A stretch of 64,000 nt of DNA from Burkholderiales bacterium RIFOXYD12_FULL_59_19. Lineage in GTDB: Bacteria > Pseudomonadota > Gammaproteobacteria > Burkholderiales > Burkholderiaceae_C. The translations under genes and the position numbers were made by a program. The DNA lies in NCBI GenBank assembly GCA_001771065.1, contig MESQ01000018.1:62001-126000 (forward strand), read 5' to 3'. Below are positions 30,271-38,384 of this stretch, one piece after another. The notes beneath the pieces were generated by a model. It saw only the letters and a list, made by a program, of their open reading frames with translations, was not told where the DNA came from and did not search any database. How positions within the stretch are numbered: position 1 is the stretch's first letter; each line of letters starts with the position of its first letter.

Positions 30271-30533
30271 ACCGGCGTGATTCCGGCTGCGCCCCAAAGG
30301 CGGGCATCGTGGGGCTGCGTCATGAGGTCCTGCATCAGCGCCAGCGCCTCAAGGGCGCGCTCGGGTTCAATGCGCTCAAAGGCAAAACCGCCGGCCTGGA
30401 TCAGCAGGTAGTCGCCCACCTGAACGTCTTCGTCCATCAGCAGCAGGCTGACGCGGCGGGTCTGGCCAAAACATTCGGTCACAGCCATGCCGTCGGCCAC
30501 TTCGAGCACCAGAGAGGGGGCGGCCAGGCACAT
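30267..30533 (-). CDS. hupF: HypC-family chaperone HupF/HoxL
   Basis: 88 residues with the N-terminal MCLAAPSLVLEV and DEDVQVGDYLLIQAGGFAFERI. It is a second HypC paralogue; Cys2 is conserved. Such proteins bind the immature large subunit of the membrane-bound enzyme. It starts 9 bases after hupD, and its position inside the structural operon separates its job from that of HypC encoded downstream. Confidence 0.9.
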   Translation of the reverse strand: MCLAAPSLVLEVADGMAVTECFGQTRRVSLLLMDEDVQVGDYLLIQAGGFAFERIEPERALEALALMQDLMTQPHDARLWGAAGITPV

Positions 30534-30542
30534 GACAGCGCT

Positions 30543-31034
30543 TCAGGCGGCCAGCGCCACCACCGGCACCAGCACATAGCCGCGCGCGCGCAGTTCGGTC
30601 ACGGCCCTGTCCACCAGTTCGGGAATGGTTGCGGCCACGGTGGGTGTCATGTCCAGGCCCAATTCCAGTGAGATGGGCTCCACACCCAGCACCACAATTT
30701 CCTTCGGGATGGCATCGAGCAATTCCAGGCTGGCCAGCACGTCGGGCAGGCCGATCTGGTGTGGCGAGAGTTTGTCGCGGAAAAACACCGGAATCTCAGC
30801 GCCGGCAATTTTCACCAGGGTACCGGGTGCTGCGCCGGTTGTGACGACATCAACCACCAGCAAAAAATCGAGGTTGGATAGGTCTTCGATCATCTCCATG
30901 CCCGAGGTGCCGCCATCGATCACCAGTACGTTGTCGGGTATTTGATAGGCTTGCTCCAGCGCCTCGACGGTGCGTACACCGGCGGCCTCATCGCTCAGGA
31001 TGGTATTGCCAATGCCAAGCACGACAGCGCGCAT
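30543..31034 (-). CDS. hupD: Hydrogenase maturation endopeptidase HupD/HoxM/HybD
   Basis: 163 residues with LGIGNTILSDEAAGVRTVEAL, carrying the nickel-binding Glu16, and an Asp (VVDVV) and His (LSPHQIGLPD) that complete the metal site. It checks nickel insertion and cuts the large-subunit tail. Its substrate is HybC encoded immediately upstream, whose 15-residue C-terminal extension follows the cleavage histidine; HoxC has no such extension. Confidence 0.93.
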   Translation of the reverse strand: MRAVVLGIGNTILSDEAAGVRTVEALEQAYQIPDNVLVIDGGTSGMEMIEDLSNLDFLLVVDVVTTGAAPGTLVKIAGAEIPVFFRDKLSPHQIGLPDVLASLELLDAIPKEIVVLGVEPISLELGLDMTPTVAATIPELVDRAVTELRARGYVLVPVVALAA

Positions 31035-32741
31035 CTAGACCGCCTTGACAGTGTAAGCCGCGCCGCTTTTCGGGTCGGTAAGGTGGATGGCGCAGGCGAT
31101 GCAGGGGTCGAACGAGTGGATGGTACGCAGCACTTCCAGCGGTTTTTCCGGGTCGGCAATCGGGGTGTCCACCAGCGAGGCTTCATAGGGGCCGGGCTCG
31201 TCCTTGTCGTTGCGCGGGCAGGCGTTCCAGGTGGAGGGCACCACACACTGGTAGTTCTTGATCTTGCCGTTGTCGATCACGACCCAGTGCGACAGCGCGC
31301 CGCGCGGCGCTTCATGGAAGCCCACCCCCATGATTTCTTCCTTGGGAAACACGGGTTTGTTGAAAGTGGCCATGTCGCCCTTGCCCATGTTGGTGAGCAA
31401 GGCGGTCCATTGGTCGGTCAGCGTGTCCACATTGACGCAGCAGGTGATGGCCCGCGCGGCGTGGCGGCCAATGGTCGAGTGCATGGCATCCAGGCCGATC
31501 TTGGTTTTGGCCAGCGCAGATGCCGTGTCGAGTGCCGCAGTGGCGTATTGGGTGGTGGCTTCGTGGCCAGCGGCCAGACCATTCAGGACGCGCGCCAGCG
31601 GCCCCACTTGCGCCACCTGACCATAGAAAGTGGGCGACTTGAGCCACGAGTATTTGGCATCGTCCTTGAAGTCGGTGTAGTTGGGTGTGGTCTCACCCTT
31701 GTACGGGTGCAGCGACTGGGCGTCCTGGTAGTTGTACCAGGAGTGTTTGACCGATTCTTCCACGCCCTTTTGCCAGTATTCGTCGTTAAAACTGCTGATG
31801 GGTTGGCGTTTGCTCAGGTCACCGCCGGGGATAAAGCCACCCGGGTAGGCAAACTGCGTGCCTTTGGTGTCGAGTGGAATGTCGGGCACCGACAGGTAGT
31901 TGGTGATGCCTTTGCCAATTTTGGTCCACTCGGGGTAGAAGGCGCCCACCGCAGCCACATCGACCAGGTAGACGTTTTTAACAAAGTCAGCCAGGTCGTC
32001 GATGTATGCCTTGATGGCCATCAGGCGCTCCACCGTGAGTACGGCCTCGGAGTCGGTGGCCAGCGGGTTGGCCACACCACCGACCGCCACGTTCTGGATG
32101 TGCGGGGTCTTGGAGCCCAGGATGGACACAATCTTGTTGGCCTTGCGCTGCACTTCCAGCGCCTGCAGGTAGTGCGACACTGCCAGCAGGTTGACCTCGG
32201 GCGACAGCTTCATGGCCGGGTGGCCCCAGTAGCCGTTGGTAAAGATGCCGAGTTGGCCACCGTTGACAAAATGTTTCAGGCGCTCGTGCACGCGGCGCAT
32301 CTCGTGCTTGCTGTTGAGGTGCCAGCTGGAGAGGCTTTCACCCAGCGCAGCGGTCTTGTCAGGGTCGGCTTTCAGCGCCGAGGTCACGTCGACCCAGTCA
32401 AGTGCCGACAGATGGTAAAAGTGAACGATGGCGTCGTGCACCGCATGGGCGGTGATGATGATGTTGCGGATGTACTGGGCGTTGAGCGGAATTTCCAGCT
32501 TGAGCGCGTTTTCCACCGCACGCACCGAGCAAATGGCGTGCACCGTGGTGCAGACGCCGCAGATGCGTTGTGTGATGGTCCAGGCATCGCGTGGGTCGCG
32601 CCCGAGCAAAATCAGCTCGACCCCGCGCCACATCTGGCCTGACGACCAGGCTTTGTTGACCATGCCGTTGTTGATGTCCACATCAATGCGCAGGTGCCCC
32701 TCAATGCGGGTGATGGGGTCGATGGTGATACGTTGTGCCAT
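31035..32741 (-). CDS. hybC: [NiFe] hydrogenase large subunit, Hyb type
   Basis: 568 residues from the ATG at 32741 behind AGGAGAC. Nickel ligands are in RICGVCT (C61, C64) and DPCIACAIH (C547, C550). A 15-residue tail after H553 awaits cleavage by HupD. Sequence throughout resembles E. coli HybC (e.g. WSSGQMWRGVE, NGYWGHPAMKL, GKTPHIQN-like stretch), placing it with the group 1c enzymes that oxidise H2 and reduce quinone, and can run in reverse. It is exported with the small subunit by the Tat system. It lies between hybB and hupD. Confidence 0.95.
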   Translation of the reverse strand: MAQRITIDPITRIEGHLRIDVDINNGMVNKAWSSGQMWRGVELILLGRDPRDAWTITQRICGVCTTVHAICSVRAVENALKLEIPLNAQYIRNIIITAHAVHDAIVHFYHLSALDWVDVTSALKADPDKTAALGESLSSWHLNSKHEMRRVHERLKHFVNGGQLGIFTNGYWGHPAMKLSPEVNLLAVSHYLQALEVQRKANKIVSILGSKTPHIQNVAVGGVANPLATDSEAVLTVERLMAIKAYIDDLADFVKNVYLVDVAAVGAFYPEWTKIGKGITNYLSVPDIPLDTKGTQFAYPGGFIPGGDLSKRQPISSFNDEYWQKGVEESVKHSWYNYQDAQSLHPYKGETTPNYTDFKDDAKYSWLKSPTFYGQVAQVGPLARVLNGLAAGHEATTQYATAALDTASALAKTKIGLDAMHSTIGRHAARAITCCVNVDTLTDQWTALLTNMGKGDMATFNKPVFPKEEIMGVGFHEAPRGALSHWVVIDNGKIKNYQCVVPSTWNACPRNDKDEPGPYEASLVDTPIADPEKPLEVLRTIHSFDPCIACAIHLTDPKSGAAYTVKAV

Positions 32742-32787
32742 GTAATGTCTCCTGAATAATTCTTGAACCCGCGCTGTCTTGAACTGG

Positions 32788-33954
32788 TTAGCCGACTGCC
32801 CGCGCAGCTTTGCGCGGCAGCACCGGGAAGCGGCGAGTAATGATGATGTAGCCCAGTACTTCAATGGCGAACATGCCCGTGGTGACCATGATCTCGCCCA
32901 ACGAGGGAAAGTAGCTCCAGCCCGTGCCGGTGTGGTGCTCGTAGCCAATCATGAAGCCGTTGAGTCGCAGCAGCACGCCGCCGACCATGATGGCAAGACC
33001 GGCCAAAAACAGCCGCGCCGGATTGCGCCGGGCTTGCGCTGTGCCGATCAGAAAGAAGGGTGCGATAAAGCCGAGGTTTTCCACCCAGAACGACACAGTG
33101 ACCCAGCTTGGCGCGAAAGCCCCCGACCAGGCGCCGCGCACCGTCAGGTCGGCCACCCGCACCACCAGGTAGAGGGCCAGCACGCCCAGCATGATCTTGG
33201 CCAGTGGGTCGAGCAAATGGGTTTCGATTTTGAGGCGGTAAGCGCTTGACGCCACACACGACTCAAACAGCACCACGCCGTAACCGATGACGATGGCGGT
33301 CAGCAGGTAGATGACGGGCTGCAAGGGGGTCTGCCACAAGGGGTTGACCTGGCTGCCCATGACCACCAGCATGGTGCCCAGCGACGACTGGTGCATCATT
33401 GGCAGCAACACGCCCAGGGCAATAAAGAAGAACAGCAATTTGTTGAGTTTTTGGCGCACGTCCTTCATACCCAGCTTTTCCAGGAACACCGGCGAGAACT
33501 CGATCCACATCACCAAGATGTAGGCGGTGACGCACACGGCCACTTCGAACATCACCGAGTTGGGATTGGCATAACCGGGCCAAAAGATGTGCCAGAAGTT
33601 CCACCAGCGCCCCAGATCAACAAAGATGCCGGTACCGGCCAGGGTGTAGCCAAACAGGCTGCCCAGCAATGCCGGGCGCACCAGCGGATGGTACTGGCCC
33701 TTGTTAAAGATGTAGACCAGCAGCGCCACCGAGAAGCCGCCACAAGCCAAAGCCGAGCCGACCATCACGTCGATCACCACCCAGATACCCCAGGAGTAAC
33801 CGTCGTTGACGTTGGTGACGCTGGCCAGGCCAAAGACAAAACGCACCGCCAGGAAGGTGACCATGATGGCAATCAGGACACCGCAGATCAGTGTGGTCGC
33901 ATTGAGCAGATTGCCGCCCAGCGGTGCTGGTGAAGCGTGCGAATGTTGGCTCAT
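32788..33954 (-). CDS. hybB: NrfD-family membrane subunit HybB
   Basis: 388 residues with about ten membrane helices, starting after a short hydrophilic N-terminus. Typical NrfD/HybB stretches are NDGYSWGIWVVIDVMVGSALACGGF, VDLGRWWNFWHIF and PMMHQSSLGTMLVVMG (each shorter than a full helix pair). It has no heme ligands and passes electrons from HybA to the quinone pool. Start overlaps the hybA stop region (ATGA at 33951-33954). Confidence 0.92.
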   Translation of the reverse strand: MSQHSHASPAPLGGNLLNATTLICGVLIAIMVTFLAVRFVFGLASVTNVNDGYSWGIWVVIDVMVGSALACGGFSVALLVYIFNKGQYHPLVRPALLGSLFGYTLAGTGIFVDLGRWWNFWHIFWPGYANPNSVMFEVAVCVTAYILVMWIEFSPVFLEKLGMKDVRQKLNKLLFFFIALGVLLPMMHQSSLGTMLVVMGSQVNPLWQTPLQPVIYLLTAIVIGYGVVLFESCVASSAYRLKIETHLLDPLAKIMLGVLALYLVVRVADLTVRGAWSGAFAPSWVTVSFWVENLGFIAPFFLIGTAQARRNPARLFLAGLAIMVGGVLLRLNGFMIGYEHHTGTGWSYFPSLGEIMVTTGMFAIEVLGYIIITRRFPVLPRKAARAVG

Positions 33955-34946
33955 GATGTGTGCTCCTGGGCATCTTGGGATGGGTCGTCATCCTCTTCTT
34001 TTACATTGCGTTTGGCGATGAAGCTCAAAGCCCCGAGCGCCACCACCGGTAACACGAGACCACCATAGAGCGAGTGCTGGATGGTCTCGGAAGTTGCCGC
34101 CGACGAGTTGGGCGGCAAATCGGGCAGACCCATTTTCTGGAAATTGACGGCCGAAAGCTTCAGCACCTGGGTGCCGCCATATTCGGTCTCACCGTACACG
34201 TGCTGGAGGTAATTGCCCACCGGGGCTTCATAGCTTTGGTCGGGGCCGCCAATCTTGCCGCGTGGGTAGTGGGTGCGGCTACCGGGCTTCAGGGCAATGC
34301 GGCGCTTGGCCTCGGCCAGCAAGTCGGATGTTTTGCCATACAAGGTGGCACCGGTTGGGCACACTTCGGCGCAGGCCGAATAGTGGCCATCTTGGTAGCG
34401 ATGGCGGCACAGCTCACACTTGCCGATTTGTCCGGTAGGTGAGTCGTACTGGTATTTGGGGATGCCGAACGGGCAGGCCACCACGCAGTAGCGGCAGCCC
34501 ACGCAGATGTCGGGGTCGTAGGCCACGATGCCCGTCACCGGGTCTTTGACCATGGCTGACACCGGGCAGGCCGACACGCACGACGGGTCGGCGCAGTGCA
34601 TACACGAGGTCTTCATGAAGGCAAAGCCGTTGTCCTGCGCGTCCTTGGTTTCCATGGTGCCGTTGCGGTACATCTTGATGATGTTGAAGGTGTAGCCCGA
34701 GGTGTCGAGCGGGGTGTCCCACAACTGGTCTTCGGTGGAAAACTCGGCCGGGTTGTTGTTGGCCGCTTTGCAGGCTGCCACGCAGGCCTTGCAACCGATG
34801 CACAGCGTGGAATCGTAGAGCAGGCCCAGGGCCTCGGCCGGGCGGGTGTGGGTGTCGCGGGCGCAGGCTTCGGGCGCCACTGCGGCACCTGCCAACGCAG
34901 CGCCGCTGGCCAGCACCCCCTTGAGAAAGTGGCGACGGGAGTCCAT
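33951..34946 (-). CDS. hybA: Four-cluster ferredoxin subunit HybA
   Basis: 331 residues. A twin-arginine signal (SRRHFLKG, residues 3-10) is followed by four [4Fe-4S] cysteine sets: C49/52/55/59, C115/118/123/127, C148/151/154/158 and C177/180/192/196. A C-terminal hydrophobic segment (about 292-310) anchors the protein. It relays electrons from the HybO/HybC dimer to HybB on the periplasmic face. It follows hybO by 2 bases. Confidence 0.93.
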   Translation of the reverse strand: MDSRRHFLKGVLASGAALAGAAVAPEACARDTHTRPAEALGLLYDSTLCIGCKACVAACKAANNNPAEFSTEDQLWDTPLDTSGYTFNIIKMYRNGTMETKDAQDNGFAFMKTSCMHCADPSCVSACPVSAMVKDPVTGIVAYDPDICVGCRYCVVACPFGIPKYQYDSPTGQIGKCELCRHRYQDGHYSACAEVCPTGATLYGKTSDLLAEAKRRIALKPGSRTHYPRGKIGGPDQSYEAPVGNYLQHVYGETEYGGTQVLKLSAVNFQKMGLPDLPPNSSAATSETIQHSLYGGLVLPVVALGALSFIAKRNVKEEDDDPSQDAQEHTS

Positions 34947-34948
34947 GA

Positions 34949-36130
34949 TCAGGCTCCGGTTTGGTCGACGGCAGCCGGCTTGGCACTGGCTTGGGCGGCT
35001 TCTTCGGCTGCATGCGAGCGACCCAGGTTGCGCGCCAGCATGGCAGCCCCGCCGGCCGCCGCACCCGCCAGCGCAGCCAGGGCGGCGGCGGAGGCAAAGC
35101 TGGCACCCTTGCCGTTTTCTTCAACGATGCGAGGGTATTGTTGTGGCGGATAGATGTTGATGACCTTGGCCAACTGGTGAATCGGTTTGGTAAAACCAAC
35201 CCCTTGCTCGGTGCAACCGATGCAGGGGTGACCGCAACCGACCGGCCAATTGTTTTCGCCGGCATCGCCAAAGCCGATGGTCGAGCAGTTGGCATAGGTC
35301 TCTGGCCCCTTGCAACCCAGCTTGTACAGGCAATAGCCCTGGCGGTGGCCGGCATCGCCAAACTCCATGGCGAAACGACCGGCATCAAAGTGCGCGCGGC
35401 GCTCGCAGTGTTCATGAATCAGGCGCGAATAGGCAAACTTCGGGCGCCCCAGCTTGTCCACCTCAGGTAGCTTGCCAAAGGTCAAAAAGTGCACCACGGT
35501 GGCCAAAAAGTTGTATGGGTTGGGTGGGCAGCCCGGAATGGTCACGACCGGCTTGCCCAGCACGTCGGCCACGCTGGAAGCGCCGGTGGGGTTGCCGCCC
35601 GACGAGGGCATGCCGCCCCAGGACGCACAGGAGCCGATGGCGATCACGGCGGCGGCATCGGCGGCGCACTCCTTGACCAGGTCAATGGCCTTGGTGCCAC
35701 CAATCTTGCAGTAAATGCCGTTGTCCTTGACCGGAATGGCGCCCTCGACCACCAGCACATACTTGCCCTTGTTGGCTTTCATGGCGTCTTTGCGTGCGGC
35801 CTCGGCCTGGTGTCCGGCAGCGGCCATCAAGGTTTCGTGGTAGTCGAGCGAGATCACGTCCAGAATCAGTTTTTCAAGCGTCGGGTGCTCAGCCCGCAAC
35901 AAGGATTCCGAGCAGCCGGTGCACTCCTGAAAGTGCAACCAGATCACCGATGGGCGTTTGGCCGATTCGATGGCTTTGGCCACGGCCGCATCAGCGCCTT
36001 TGGGCAAGCCCATGGTGACGGCCAGGGTGGCACAAAATTGCAGGTAGTCGCGCCGCGACATGCCCAGACGGTTCTCGATGCCTTGCAAGGCATCGCGCCC
36101 AAGCTCAAAAATTTCGCTCATATTGCCCAT
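34949..36130 (-). CDS. hybO: [NiFe] hydrogenase small subunit, Hyb type
   Basis: 393 residues from the ATG at 36130, 7 bases after AGGAGAC; a longer reading from 36172 would begin at the transcription start. The Tat motif SRRDYLQF is at residues 25-32. The proximal cluster begins ECTGCSE (C70, C73), not the CTCC of oxygen-tolerant enzymes, so the supernumerary cysteine is missing. Later clusters use HEHCERR, LGCKG, NWPVGCGHPCIGCTE. The C-terminal hydrophobic helix (about 345-366) anchors the complex. It is the first gene of the operon, behind a sigma-54 promoter. Confidence 0.94.
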   Translation of the reverse strand: MGNMSEIFELGRDALQGIENRLGMSRRDYLQFCATLAVTMGLPKGADAAVAKAIESAKRPSVIWLHFQECTGCSESLLRAEHPTLEKLILDVISLDYHETLMAAAGHQAEAARKDAMKANKGKYVLVVEGAIPVKDNGIYCKIGGTKAIDLVKECAADAAAVIAIGSCASWGGMPSSGGNPTGASSVADVLGKPVVTIPGCPPNPYNFLATVVHFLTFGKLPEVDKLGRPKFAYSRLIHEHCERRAHFDAGRFAMEFGDAGHRQGYCLYKLGCKGPETYANCSTIGFGDAGENNWPVGCGHPCIGCTEQGVGFTKPIHQLAKVINIYPPQQYPRIVEENGKGASFASAAALAALAGAAAGGAAMLARNLGRSHAAEEAAQASAKPAAVDQTGA

Positions 36131-36181
36131 GTTGTCTCCTCGTATAGTCGGGTGACGCATCGACCCGATCAATCCAGGAAT

Positions 36182-36197
36182 CGCAATTTGCGGGCCA
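36182..36197 (-). promoter_or_regulatory. Sigma-54 promoter of the hydrogenase operon
   Basis: On the minus strand the sequence TGGCCCG-CAAA-TTGCG fits the -24/-12 consensus (TGGCACG-N4-TTGCW) with the exact GG-N10-GC spacing. Transcription should start near 36171, about 40 bases before the hybO ATG. HoxA encoded in the same cluster is a sigma-54 activator, which makes the assignment strong. Confidence 0.8.
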
Positions 36198-36270
36198 ATC
36201 TAAAAAAGCATGGTTTGACCTGAAATCTAAGGGTTAACCCGGATTTTTTGATTCATGTCAAGCCCTGAGG

Positions 36271-36299
36271 TGGTTAGTAAATAGTCGGTCAACTAACCA
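36271..36299. promoter_or_regulatory. Palindrome TGGTTAGT-N13-ACTAACCA: HoxA enhancer or NikR operator
   Basis: Two perfect 8-base arms separated by 13 bases. Its centre lies about 114 bp upstream of the predicted hybO start, the usual place for an NtrC-type enhancer, and 37-65 bases before the nikR start. The span of 29 bp is also like that of NikR operators. The sequence cannot tell these apart. Confidence 0.6.
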
Positions 36300-36335
36300 G
36301 CGACCACTTCATTTTTTTGATACATGGAGAGCAGT

Positions 36336-36836
36336 ATGGAACGCATTACCATTTCCATTGACACCGCGCTGGCGCTGGAATTCGACCGCCTGATTGCCGA
36401 GCGCGGCTACAAGAATCGCTCGGAGGCGGTGCGTGACCTGGTGCGTTCGCATTTGGAGGCCGCGCGCATGGCACAGAGCCCGGCCGGGCATTGTGTGGCC
36501 AACCTGTCGTATGTGTATAACCACCACGAGCGCGACCTGGCCGAGCGCCTGACCGCCTTGCAGCATGACCAGCACGACCTGACGGTGGCCACTCTGCACG
36601 CCCATCTGGATCACGACAATTGCCTGGAGAGTGTGATTTTGCGCGGCGCCACATCAGCCGTGCGCGCTTTTTCTGATGCCATGATGGCCGAGCGCGGCGT
36701 ACGCCACGGTCTGCTCAATGTGGTGGCGGTGGAGCTCGATGGCGCACACACACATGCGCATGAACACCTGCATCCGCACCCGCATGCGGCCGATGAGTCG
36801 CCACACAGCCACGTTCACTTGAAACCAAAAACCTGA
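36336..36836 (+). CDS. nikR: Nickel-responsive regulator NikR
   Basis: 166 residues from the ATG at 36336 after GGAGA. The ribbon-helix-helix is at residues 1-45 (MERITISIDT). The ACT-like domain holds the square-planar nickel ligands H77, H88, H90 and C96. The C-terminal 30 residues form a histidine-rich tail (HTHAHEHLHPHPHA) not found in the E. coli protein. It represses nickel uptake when nickel is plentiful. It faces away from the hydrogenase operon and converges on the nikO end, which lies 2 bases beyond its stop. Confidence 0.93.
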   Translation: MERITISIDTALALEFDRLIAERGYKNRSEAVRDLVRSHLEAARMAQSPAGHCVANLSYVYNHHERDLAERLTALQHDQHDLTVATLHAHLDHDNCLESVILRGATSAVRAFSDAMMAERGVRHGLLNVVAVELDGAHTHAHEHLHPHPHAADESPHSHVHLKPKT

Positions 36837-36837
36837 T

Positions 36838-37578
36838 TCAGGAGTGGCGCTGCAGGCTCAGCGGCAACTCAAGATGGCAGCGCGCCAGCAGGCCGGCGTC
36901 GGCAAAGATGGCTGCCGGAGTGCCATCGGCCTCGATGACGCCTTCGCGCATCACCAGTACGCGTGTACACACGTCTTGCACCAGGTCCAGGTCATGGCTG
37001 GCAATGAGTTGGGTGTGCGCAAAGCTGGCCAGCAAGGTGATCAAGCGGCGCCGCGCTGCCGGGTCGAGGCCGGCACTGGGCTCGTCTTGCACCAGCACGG
37101 TGGGCGCCATTGCCAGCACCCCGGCCATGGCGACCATGCGTTTTTCGCCGCCCGAGAGCCGGTAGGGCGCCCGGCTAGCCAGGTGGCTGGCGCCCACCGT
37201 GGCCAGCGCCTGTGCCACCCTGGCCTGTACTTCGCACGCGGGCAGGCCCATGTTCAAGGGTCCGAACGCCACGTCCTCCTGCACCGTGGGCATGAATAAC
37301 TGGTCGTCGGGGTCCTGAAACACCAGGCCGACCTGGCGCCGCACCGCCATCAGATTCGCGGCAGTAACCGGCAGCCCAGTAACCCGGACCACACCCGAGG
37401 CAGGACGGAGCACGCCGTTCAGATGCAGCAACAAGGTCGATTTGCCGGCACCGTTGCTGCCGATCAGGCCCACGGTTTCGCCGGGTTGAATGACAAAACT
37501 CACACCGCGCAGGGCCATTTGCCCATCCGGGTAGGCGTAGTGCAAGGCTTGCACTTCCAGCGCGAGGTGCTGACTCAT
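36838..37578 (-). CDS. nikO: Nickel ECF transporter ATPase NikO/CbiO
   Basis: 246 residues with Walker A IGSNGAGKST, Q-loop FQDPDDQLF, signature LSGGEKR, Walker B VLVQDEPSAGLDP and switch His in ASHDLDLV. FQDPDDQLF is characteristic of CbiO/NikO/EcfA. It powers the transporter with NikQ and NikM; the start overlaps nikQ (ATGA). Nickel over cobalt is inferred from nikR and the hydrogenase genes beside it. Confidence 0.9.
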   Translation of the reverse strand: MSQHLALEVQALHYAYPDGQMALRGVSFVIQPGETVGLIGSNGAGKSTLLLHLNGVLRPASGVVRVTGLPVTAANLMAVRRQVGLVFQDPDDQLFMPTVQEDVAFGPLNMGLPACEVQARVAQALATVGASHLASRAPYRLSGGEKRMVAMAGVLAMAPTVLVQDEPSAGLDPAARRRLITLLASFAHTQLIASHDLDLVQDVCTRVLVMREGVIEADGTPAAIFADAGLLARCHLELPLSLQRHS

Positions 37579-38384
37579 CGTGCTACCGCAAGCACAAGTG
37601 CGCCCAACAGATGCGCCAGATCAAGCTGGCGTGCGAGCACAAACCCCAGCATGCAGGCACTCAGAAACAGGGTATCGCGGTGCTGCCAATGGCCAGTTGC
37701 AGAGCGATGCAGGCCGCCGTCAAAGCCGCGCGACAGCATGGCCTGGTGGACACGCTGGGCACGCTGCAGGGCGCGCAAAAGCAAGTGGCCCAGCAAAGGG
37801 CCATAGATCGCCAGCCGCATTGGCCGGCCGTTGGCGCGTAATTCGCGCGCCAGGCTCATGCGCGCGGTCTCACCCGCCAGCACCAGGGCGTAGCGATGCA
37901 GCAGCAGCAACTGGGTGGTGAACAGCTGTGGCAGCCCCAAACGGGACAAGCCCGAGCAGATCGGGTGAAAGCCGGTGCTGGCAAGCAGAATCAGCCCGGC
38001 TGAAACGGTCAAGGCAAAGCGTATCAGGATGGAGACAAACGACAGGAAGCCGCTTGATACCGGAACACCGGCCATGGTCAAAACAGTTTGCTGATCCAGC
38101 AGGGGATTGAACATACCCAGCATCACGGCAAAGGGTGAAGCCAGCAACACACTGCGCCCAATCATGCGCCACGGGACATTGCCCAGCGCCGCCAGCACTA
38201 CCGGGAACGCCGCCAGTGGCAACAGCGCTGCCACGCTGGTGCGGTGAAAAGACACGACCGTGAAGATAAAGCCCAGGGTGGCCAAAATCTTGGCGCGGGG
38301 GTCGAGGGCAGACAGCGCCGAGGGCTCAGTTGCCAGTCTCTCCAGCGACTCGAAGTCACGCAGCGCGGTGTTGATCGGGCTCAC
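37575..38384 (-). CDS. nikQ: Nickel ECF transporter transmembrane protein NikQ/CbiQ
   Basis: 269 residues with five or six hydrophobic segments, an N-terminal SALDPRAKILATLGFIFTVVS (family hallmark) and the C-terminal coupling motifs RMSLARELRANGRP and RAQRVHQAMLSRGF. It joins the ATPase to the substrate-capture subunit. It overlaps both neighbours by four bases. Confidence 0.9.
   Translation of the reverse strand: MSPINTALRDFESLERLATEPSALSALDPRAKILATLGFIFTVVSFHRTSVAALLPLAAFPVVLAALGNVPWRMIGRSVLLASPFAVMLGMFNPLLDQQTVLTMAGVPVSSGFLSFVSILIRFALTVSAGLILLASTGFHPICSGLSRLGLPQLFTTQLLLLHRYALVLAGETARMSLARELRANGRPMRLAIYGPLLGHLLLRALQRAQRVHQAMLSRGFDGGLHRSATGHWQHRDTLFLSACMLGFVLARQLDLAHLLGALVLAVAR

Noticed and set aside
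30942-32642. A 566-codon plus-strand frame opposite hybC
   Set aside because: It mirrors the hydrogenase large subunit codons and has no ribosome binding site or recognisable protein family.
32742-32948. A 69-residue N-terminal extension of the large subunit
   Set aside because: The ATG at 32741 has a good ribosome binding site and gives the family N-terminus; the extension lies inside hybB in another frame.
36241-36254. An IHF site between the palindrome and the sigma-54 promoter
   Set aside because: The A/T run resembles AATCAA followed by a tract, but the conserved TTR part is missing.
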